From Thermoflexia bacterium (lineage in GTDB: Bacteria > Chloroflexota > Anaerolineae > B4-G1 > SLSP01): a stretch of DNA of 6,006 nt. The stretch covers positions 1 through 6,006 of the forward strand of contig JAUWHU010000333.1 of the NCBI GenBank assembly GCA_030605705.1, read 5' to 3'. Made by a program: the position numbers and the translations under genes. Below the pieces are notes generated by a model, which was not told where the DNA came from, did no database searches, and saw nothing but the letters and a program-made list of their open reading frames with translations. Each line of letters begins with the position of its first letter. Positions within the stretch are counted from its first letter, which is position 1. Below are positions 1 to 3,115 of this stretch, in pieces.

Positions 1-489
1 GATGAAGGGGGTGAGGTTAGGGCTGCCGATCTCCTCCTCCCCCTCGAAGATGCACTTGACGTTGACCGGCGGCGCACCTGTCGTTTCCTTGAACGCTTCC
101 GCCGCCTTGACGTGGATGAAGAGCTGGCCCTTGTCGTCGGACGCGCCGCGCGCGAAGATGTCATCCCCCACGATGGTCGGTTCAAAGGGAGACGTACGCC
201 AGAGATCCAACGGCTCGACGGGTTGGACATCGTAATGGCCGTAGATGAGGGCCGTGGGCTGCTGCGGGTCAGTGAGCCATTCGGCGTAGACGACGGGATG
301 GCCCGGCGTCGGCATGACCTCGACGCGCGGGAAGCCGGCGGCCAGGAGTTTGTCGCGCAGCCATCCGGCGGCGTGTGCCATGTCTGGCTGGTGCCGCTCC
401 TGCGTGCTGACGCTGGGGATCTTCAAGAATGTCTGCAATTCTGCGAGAAACTTATCGTGGTGTGTCTGGGCGTACTCTAAAGCTTTCAT
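1..489 (-). CDS. M20-family metallopeptidase (dipeptidase/ArgE/DapE/CPG2 type), N-terminal part
   Basis: The first 163 codons of a zinc peptidase of the M20 family are present; the gene runs off the left edge and the family is usually about 450 residues. Family members hydrolyse dipeptides or N-acyl amino acids in the cytoplasm with two metal ions. Visible motifs are YGHYDVQP (residues 83-90), where H85 should be a metal ligand and D87 supports it; RGASDDKG (114-121), carrying the bridging Asp; and EGEEEIGS (149-156), where the Glu pair 152-153 should supply the general base and another ligand. The spacing matches carnosine-dipeptidase-like members. The ATG at 489 is chosen because a GAGGTGA ribosome site precedes it and the N-terminal helix plus IPSVS typical of the family follows at once. 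There is no signal peptide. The lid/dimerisation domain and the last metal-binding His are outside the window, so the substrate cannot be assigned. Confidence 0.93.
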   Translation of the reverse strand, partial: MKALEYAQTHHDKFLAELQTFLKIPSVSTQERHQPDMAHAAGWLRDKLLAAGFPRVEVMPTPGHPVVYAEWLTDPQQPTALIYGHYDVQPVEPLDLWRTSPFEPTIVGDDIFARGASDDKGQLFIHVKAAEAFKETTGAPPVNVKCIFEGEEEIGSPNLTPFI

Positions 490-492
490 GTA

Positions 493-499
493 TCACCTC
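493..499 (-). promoter_or_regulatory. Ribosome binding site of the M20 peptidase gene
   Basis: On the minus strand GAGGTGA stands three bases before the ATG at 489, a strong but close Shine-Dalgarno match. It supports the chosen start. An ATG further upstream (501-499) reaches a stop after one codon and cannot be used. Confidence 0.7.
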
Positions 500-528
500 A
501 TGGGTTGTAGGAATCACTGCGAGGGCAT

Positions 529-556
529 AGTGTAACATGGCGCGGCAAAGCCACAA
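529..556 (-). promoter_or_regulatory. Possible extended -10 promoter for the M20 peptidase gene
   Basis: On the minus strand an extended -10 element, TGTTACACT (537-529), lies 16 bases after TTGTGG (556-551), a weak -35 match at three of six positions. A start near 522 would give a leader of about 33 bases. The -35 and spacer lie inside the octamer array, including its GCGGCAAAGCC hairpin, which is odd for a simple promoter. This is a pattern match only. Confidence 0.3.
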
Positions 557-590
557 GTGGGCGAATCTGCAAATTTGCAAATCGGCAAGT
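543..590 (+). repeat. Degenerate tandem octamer array, copy 1
   Basis: Six consecutive 8-base units fit the loose consensus NNGCRAAT, for example GGGCGAAT, CTGCAAAT and TTGCAAAT at 559-582. The phase makes nested palindromes: GCAAATTTGC at 569-578, ATTTGCAAAT at 573-582, and GGCAAG-TG-CTTGCC at 584-597. The first three units and eight bases before them match the array at 2190-2221 (28 of 32 bases by eye). The array lies about 55-100 bases upstream of the peptidase start. No function is known to me; short-period intergenic repeats of this kind occur in several bacterial phyla. Confidence 0.6.
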
Positions 591-719
591 GCTTGCCTGT
601 GGCGAAAATGCCCACCAGGAGCTCAGGTTCCCAGAACGTCAAACCATCTCGGTCCGGTACCCTTGATGAGCAGTTGTCACGAGTGTTTACACACCACCAA
701 AGACGAAAATTTACCGCAA

Positions 720-773
720 TGTAGGGGGAACCCTTGTGGTTCCCCGAATCACGGCGATGAATCGCCTACTACA
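720..773. repeat. Branched (cloverleaf-like) palindromic intergenic element
   Basis: Three nested stems can form. The outer stem pairs TGTAG (720-724) with CTACA (769-773). One inner hairpin pairs GGGGAACC (725-732) with GGTTCCCC (738-745) over a 5-base loop. The second pairs GGCGA (753-757) with TCGCC (762-766) over a 4-base loop. All pairs are perfect. It lies about 50 bases beyond the AbiEi-like stop. It resembles dispersed short palindromic elements (REP- or MITE-like) that I associate with Chloroflexota intergenic DNA; that link is recollection, not a search. It has no T-tract for a normal intrinsic terminator, though the GC-rich hairpin could still slow polymerase. Confidence 0.6.
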
Positions 774-800
774 AACCGGGGTATTTTCGAAGCAGATACG

Positions 801-822
801 AACGTTAAAACGTTGGAACGTT
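801..822. repeat. Three AACGTT palindromes at exact 8-bp spacing
   Basis: AACGTT occurs at 801-806, 809-814 and 817-822, each start 8 bases after the last, ending immediately before the stop codon of the AbiEi-like gene. Each copy is its own reverse complement, so the tract reads the same on both strands. The 8-base period matches the period of the octamer arrays in this window although the sequence differs. Function unknown. Confidence 0.55.
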
Positions 823-1413
823 TCAGGCCGGTATGCGCTGCACGATAATCTGCACGGTCGCAGAAAAGCTGGCAGCATAAGCCCGCAAATGTTGTGGGTC
901 AATCGGGGAGAGGTCCAACTCATTTAGAGCCAGGTTGCTCAACCCTCGAGTCACCATATAGAGCTGATCGAGCAACGCCTTCTCCGGCTCGGCCACATAA
1001 AGCCCCTGTGTCAGGGTATAGCCGAAGAAGAGCTCCCTCTTGAGCTGGCGAAATTCCACCTCCGTCTCCCCCAGGGCCATCCGTTGGCTACGGTGGGTAG
1101 TGGCGAAGGTTAAGGCATAGGGAACCTGGCTCAGGATGCCGTGGCGAGAGAGAGCCGATTCGAAAGAGAGGTACGAGGGATAGACCAATTGATTGGCGAT
1201 GCAAGCCAGGTCGGGAGAGCGCAAAGCCACCTGATACACCCCCTGGCGCAGTCGCACCAACACGCCGTATTTCACCAGCCGGTTCAGGGTGACATAGAGG
1301 GCCGGGCGCTTTTGCTCCAGGACCTTTTCCAAGTCAGCCGGGCTGAAGTAGGGTTTGTTCAGATTTAAGAGTTTCTGCACTAAAGCCAGGTCTTTCGGTT
1401 TTATCCGATCCAT
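823..1413 (-). CDS. AbiEi-like antitoxin/transcriptional regulator, winged-helix protein (type IV toxin-antitoxin-like)
   Basis: A 196-residue protein of the AbiEi-like group. An N-terminal winged helix-turn-helix (about residues 8-62, ending RLRQGVYQVA) should bind DNA. It is followed by the family's usual C-terminal signatures: PSYLSFESAL (79-88), an LFFGY segment near 128-132, and AEPEKALLDQLY (141-152). In characterised AbiE systems this protein represses the operon promoter and counteracts the nucleotidyltransferase without a stable complex. The start is the ATG at 1413, because AGGTGG stands seven bases before it; a TTG at 1431 keeps the frame open but has no such site. The ATG lies inside the last codons of the nucleotidyltransferase gene (13-bp overlap), so translation is probably coupled. 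Family assignment is firm; antitoxin function is inferred from pairing. Confidence 0.85.
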   Translation of the reverse strand: MDRIKPKDLALVQKLLNLNKPYFSPADLEKVLEQKRPALYVTLNRLVKYGVLVRLRQGVYQVALRSPDLACIANQLVYPSYLSFESALSRHGILSQVPYALTFATTHRSQRMALGETEVEFRQLKRELFFGYTLTQGLYVAEPEKALLDQLYMVTRGLSNLALNELDLSPIDPQHLRAYAASFSATVQIIVQRIPA

Positions 1414-2075
1414 GATTCTACCACCTGCCAATGGTTCCGGGGAAGGTACTTGTGCAGCTCACGTCGTATGACTTTCGGATCGCAGCCGCTCGCATCGGGC
1501 GTGAAAGGGCGGCGGAGCTTCTGGGCGATGAACCAGAGATCGTACAGATCGCGCGGCTGGCGGCGGGCGGCGAATGTTGCTTGTTTGTCGGCCCACATCT
1601 TTTCCAGCGTAGCCGTGTGGGCCAGAACCGAAACCGGCGTCACCGGGCTGGTCAGCAAGCGCAGGGCGAAATCCAGCTCTCGCTCCCAGGTCTCCGCTCG
1701 CGTGGATACCTCCAGCTTGATGGAGAAGGCATAAGGCAGGTGAGGCTCGCGTACCTTGTAAAGAGCAAAAAGCGTGAACCGCTTAGATAGCGCTTCTACC
1801 AGCGTGACCTGGGGCGCTACCTGGGCAACCGTCTCGGCTATCCGGCTGAAGACTTCTGCGGAGATCGGCGCGAGGATTGAGAAATCGAGGTCATCGGAGA
1901 AACGGGGGGAGCCATACGCCAGACGCAGCGCCGTGCCACCCTTGAACACCACTGAGCTGCCCAAAGCGGTATCCAGCAGTTTTTGCAGAATGAGCAGCTC
2001 ATATTCTTCCCGGACGACGTGCTCCGGGGCGATTTTCAATTGCTGGGAGAGGCTCTCGGCTAAGTGCTGATCCAT
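1401..2075 (-). CDS. Nucleotidyltransferase of the AbiEii/AbiGii toxin family
   Basis: A 224-residue member of the DNA polymerase-beta-like nucleotidyltransferase superfamily. The catalytic core is visible: FKGGTALRLAYG (44-55), then R58, S60 and the metal-binding pair D62 and D64 in FSDDLDFS; a candidate third acidic residue E122 with K120 in SIKLEVS; and LEKMWADK (157-164) followed by RDLYDLW (175-181), the usual AbiEii C-terminal motif. Characterised relatives transfer nucleotides (to tRNA in the MenT toxins) and stop growth, serving as abortive-infection or toxin modules. All key residues seem intact, so it is probably active. The ATG at 2075 is preceded by GGAG at 2084-2081, five bases away. 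It is first in its operon, upstream of the AbiEi-like gene, the reverse of the classic abiE order. It is shorter than the roughly 300 residues of lactococcal AbiEii but normal for compact family members. Target RNA unknown. Confidence 0.87.
   Translation of the reverse strand: MDQHLAESLSQQLKIAPEHVVREEYELLILQKLLDTALGSSVVFKGGTALRLAYGSPRFSDDLDFSILAPISAEVFSRIAETVAQVAPQVTLVEALSKRFTLFALYKVREPHLPYAFSIKLEVSTRAETWERELDFALRLLTSPVTPVSVLAHTATLEKMWADKQATFAARRQPRDLYDLWFIAQKLRRPFTPDASGCDPKVIRRELHKYLPRNHWQVVESWIG
1421..1426 (-). promoter_or_regulatory. Ribosome binding site of the AbiEi-like gene, inside the nucleotidyltransferase gene
   Basis: AGGTGG on the minus strand lies seven bases before the ATG at 1413. 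It decides that start over the in-frame TTG at 1431. Because it sits within the 3' end of the nucleotidyltransferase coding sequence, ribosomes finishing that gene can re-initiate directly. Confidence 0.7.
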
Positions 2076-2109
2076 GTCAACTCCGGTTTCTAAACAGAAT
2101 TGTTAAGTT

Positions 2110-2120
2110 TCATTGAATGA
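2110..2120. promoter_or_regulatory. Candidate operator 2: inverted repeat over the -10/start of the toxin-antitoxin promoter
   Basis: TCATT-G-AATGA is a perfect 5-base inverted repeat around one central base. It overlaps the proposed -10 element (2117-2122) and the likely transcription start, where a bound winged-helix protein would block polymerase. AbiEi proteins are known to bind inverted repeats at their own promoter; binding here is inference. Confidence 0.35.
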
Positions 2121-2144
2121 TATGCCGTTTACGTGATTTATCAA
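2117..2144 (-). promoter_or_regulatory. Promoter of the nucleotidyltransferase/AbiEi-like operon
   Basis: On the minus strand TTGATA (2144-2139, five of six to the -35 consensus) and TATCAT (2122-2117, five of six to the -10 consensus) are separated by 16 bases. A start near 2110 gives a leader of roughly 35 bases before the ATG at 2075. It is the best sigma-70-type match I found in the window. Confidence 0.55.
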
Positions 2145-2148
2145 ATCA
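2134..2148. promoter_or_regulatory. Candidate operator 1: inverted repeat over the -35 of the toxin-antitoxin promoter
   Basis: TGATTT-ATC-AAATCA is a perfect 6-base inverted repeat with a 3-base centre that covers the proposed -35 element. With the 2110-2120 repeat it places two dyads on one promoter, 26-27 bases centre to centre, similar in concept to the paired sites bound by characterised AbiEi repressors. Confidence 0.4.
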
Positions 2149-2189
2149 GCCATTCGCCATTCTGCAAGTAGTTGCTACACTAAACTGAG

Positions 2190-2229
2190 ACATAGCGCGG
2201 CAAAGCCGCAAGCCGGCGAATGGGCCAAT
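2190..2229 (+). repeat. Degenerate tandem octamer array, copy 2
   Basis: ACATAGCG is followed by four 8-base units at 2198-2229 on the NNGCNAAT theme, such as CGGCGAAT and GGGCCAAT. The first 32 bases match 535-566 at 28 positions. GCGGC-AAA-GCCGC (2197-2209) is a perfect hairpin here and imperfect in copy 1. It lies about 120 bases upstream of the nucleotidyltransferase start, in the same orientation relative to the downstream gene as copy 1. The remaining gap sequence, 2230-2289, holds a short GGGCAC direct repeat and a weak GCCC/GGGC hairpin but no clear terminator. Confidence 0.55.
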
Positions 2230-2289
2230 CTGCGGGCACCACGGCGGGCACTGTTTGCTCACGCCCTGGCGGGCGGTGGACGATAGCCC

Positions 2290-2973
2290 TCAATATGGCG
2301 GCTCCGAGGGGCCATCATACCCGCACATCCCCACCCTGGGGGAATTCACCAAAGACCTTAATTCACCATAGTTGTCGTGCGGATGTTCTTGAGCGTGTGC
2401 ATCACACAAAGTCCCCGGCTCATTGAATTCGTACATGCACTCCATGCACAACCACGACGCCGGTTGCCCACACTCCATGCAGACCACCTCCGGCGGATCA
2501 TTCCGCGCCAGCAACATTAGCGGATGGGACGTTAGCGGTTTCCCTGTTCGCCCCCGCACCATTTTGATCAATGTTTTCGACGAGGTACCAAAGTCATAGA
2601 TGTGCGTTAGCTCCACCCCCGGCCTGAAGACCTGTTGTATTTGCCGCCTCTTCGGTATCTCCGTTCCTTGCCAGCCGCCGACAGAAAACCGGCTTAGATG
2701 TCCACAGCACTCCAGCCAGATGGCGCGCAAGTAGTAATCCAAATCGGCCAGTTTCGCGGAACCTCTCATCTCAAGGTGCAGCCAGTAATCTCCCCACCAG
2801 GCGTCTTGCACCTGCAAATGGTACAACTTTTGCTCTTGGCCGGGTTTTTGCTGGGCCTTTTCCATAGCCTCCTGACGCTTCGAGCAAGCAGGCAGATGTC
2901 TTGCCAGGCCACCACGGGTCATTTCCCGCCCACAAAAGATACATTTTCCTCGCGTCTGTTTTCTCCGTGCCAT
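2290..2973 (-). CDS. pRiA4b ORF-3-like domain protein flanked by two predicted zinc-binding modules
   Basis: A 227-residue cytoplasmic protein. The N-terminus holds a C2HC zinc-finger pattern, C11-x2-C14-x11-H26-x3-C30, in a basic context, followed by a charged linker. Residues about 49-142 resemble the plasmid pRiA4b ORF-3 family (also called the IS1096 passenger TnpR-like family): LYHLQV at the start, CGHLSRF (90-96), and YDFGTSSKTLIKMV (126-139), which corresponds to the family's YDFGD...I region. The C-terminus carries C165-x2-C168-x7-C176-x2-C179-x10-C190-x2-H193 with H197 and H199, enough ligands for two zinc ions in a B-box-like cross-brace. It ends with NSPRVGMCGYDG. The start ATG is fixed by AAAGGAGGT nine bases upstream. 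The biochemical role of this family is not known to me; nucleic-acid or protein binding is a guess from the fingers. It could share a transcript with the upstream kinase (131-bp gap). Confidence 0.65.
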   Translation of the reverse strand: MARRKQTRGKCIFCGREMTRGGLARHLPACSKRQEAMEKAQQKPGQEQKLYHLQVQDAWWGDYWLHLEMRGSAKLADLDYYLRAIWLECCGHLSRFSVGGWQGTEIPKRRQIQQVFRPGVELTHIYDFGTSSKTLIKMVRGRTGKPLTSHPLMLLARNDPPEVVCMECGQPASWLCMECMYEFNEPGTLCDAHAQEHPHDNYGELRSLVNSPRVGMCGYDGPSEPPY

Positions 2974-2982
2974 GCAGATTTT

Positions 2983-2991
2983 ACCTCCTTT
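2983..2991 (-). promoter_or_regulatory. Strong ribosome binding site of the zinc-finger protein gene
   Basis: AAAGGAGGT on the minus strand, nine bases before the ATG at 2973, is a near-perfect complement to the 16S rRNA tail and the strongest such site in the window. It fixes the start and suggests efficient translation. Confidence 0.75.
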
Positions 2992-3007
2992 ATCGAATGT
3001 TGTTGTC

Positions 3008-3115
3008 TCACGGTTGGGTTGAGCCGTCAGGCGGCTGCGGCGTGAGCATCTCCGCCAGCCAGTTAGGATCGCAGTCCAGCATGAGCGCGATTTGGAAATC
3101 GCAGCTACTCTTCAT
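3008..3115 (-). CDS. Possible small ORF of 35 codons overlapping the kinase stop
   Basis: An ATG at 3115 opens a frame that overlaps the last 11 bases of the kinase gene and ends at TGA 3010-3008, 34 bases before the next gene's start. The predicted peptide contains ALMLDCDPNWLAEMLTPQ. About 26 of 34 sense codons end in G or C, as expected for coding DNA in this GC-rich context. Against it, no usable Shine-Dalgarno site is present (AAGG touches the ATG), so it would rely on coupling to kinase termination. It may equally be the remnant tail of an older gene. I recognise no family. Confidence 0.3.
   Translation of the reverse strand: MKSSCDFQIALMLDCDPNWLAEMLTPQPPDGSTQP
3087..3102. repeat. Short near-palindrome just after the kinase stop codon
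   Basis: GCGATTT-GG-AAATCGC has perfect 7-base arms around two bases and begins three bases beyond the kinase stop. It lacks a following T-tract, so it is not a standard terminator. Its GATTT/AAATC core resembles the candidate operator at 2134-2148 (spacer of two rather than three bases). Confidence 0.4.

Noticed and set aside
112..480. Plus-strand 122-codon frame
   Set aside because: It is antisense to the M20 peptidase, whose catalytic motifs are unmistakable on the minus strand.
535..597. CRISPR-like array
   Set aside because: Units are only 8 bases, contiguous and degenerate, without spacers; no cas gene is present.
720..773. tRNA-like cloverleaf
   Set aside because: The fold has only two inner arms, 54 bases, no anticodon arm, no T-loop GTTC in place and no acceptor end, so it is not a tRNA gene.
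537..848. Plus-strand frame across the 490-822 gap
   Set aside because: It runs through repeat arrays and palindromes and into the end of the AbiEi-like gene; it has no ribosome site and the composition is not protein-like.
1414..1431. TTG at 1431 as an upstream start for the AbiEi-like gene
   Set aside because: It would add six residues, but the AGGTGG ribosome site sits downstream of it at the right distance for the ATG at 1413, and the family's proteins begin near that point.
2255..2292. Intrinsic terminator after the zinc-finger protein gene
   Set aside because: Only a 4-bp GCCC/GGGC hairpin can form and no T-run follows on the minus strand.
2220..2426. Plus-strand frame across the 2076-2289 gap edge
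   Set aside because: It starts inside an octamer repeat and overlaps the zinc-finger gene in antisense.
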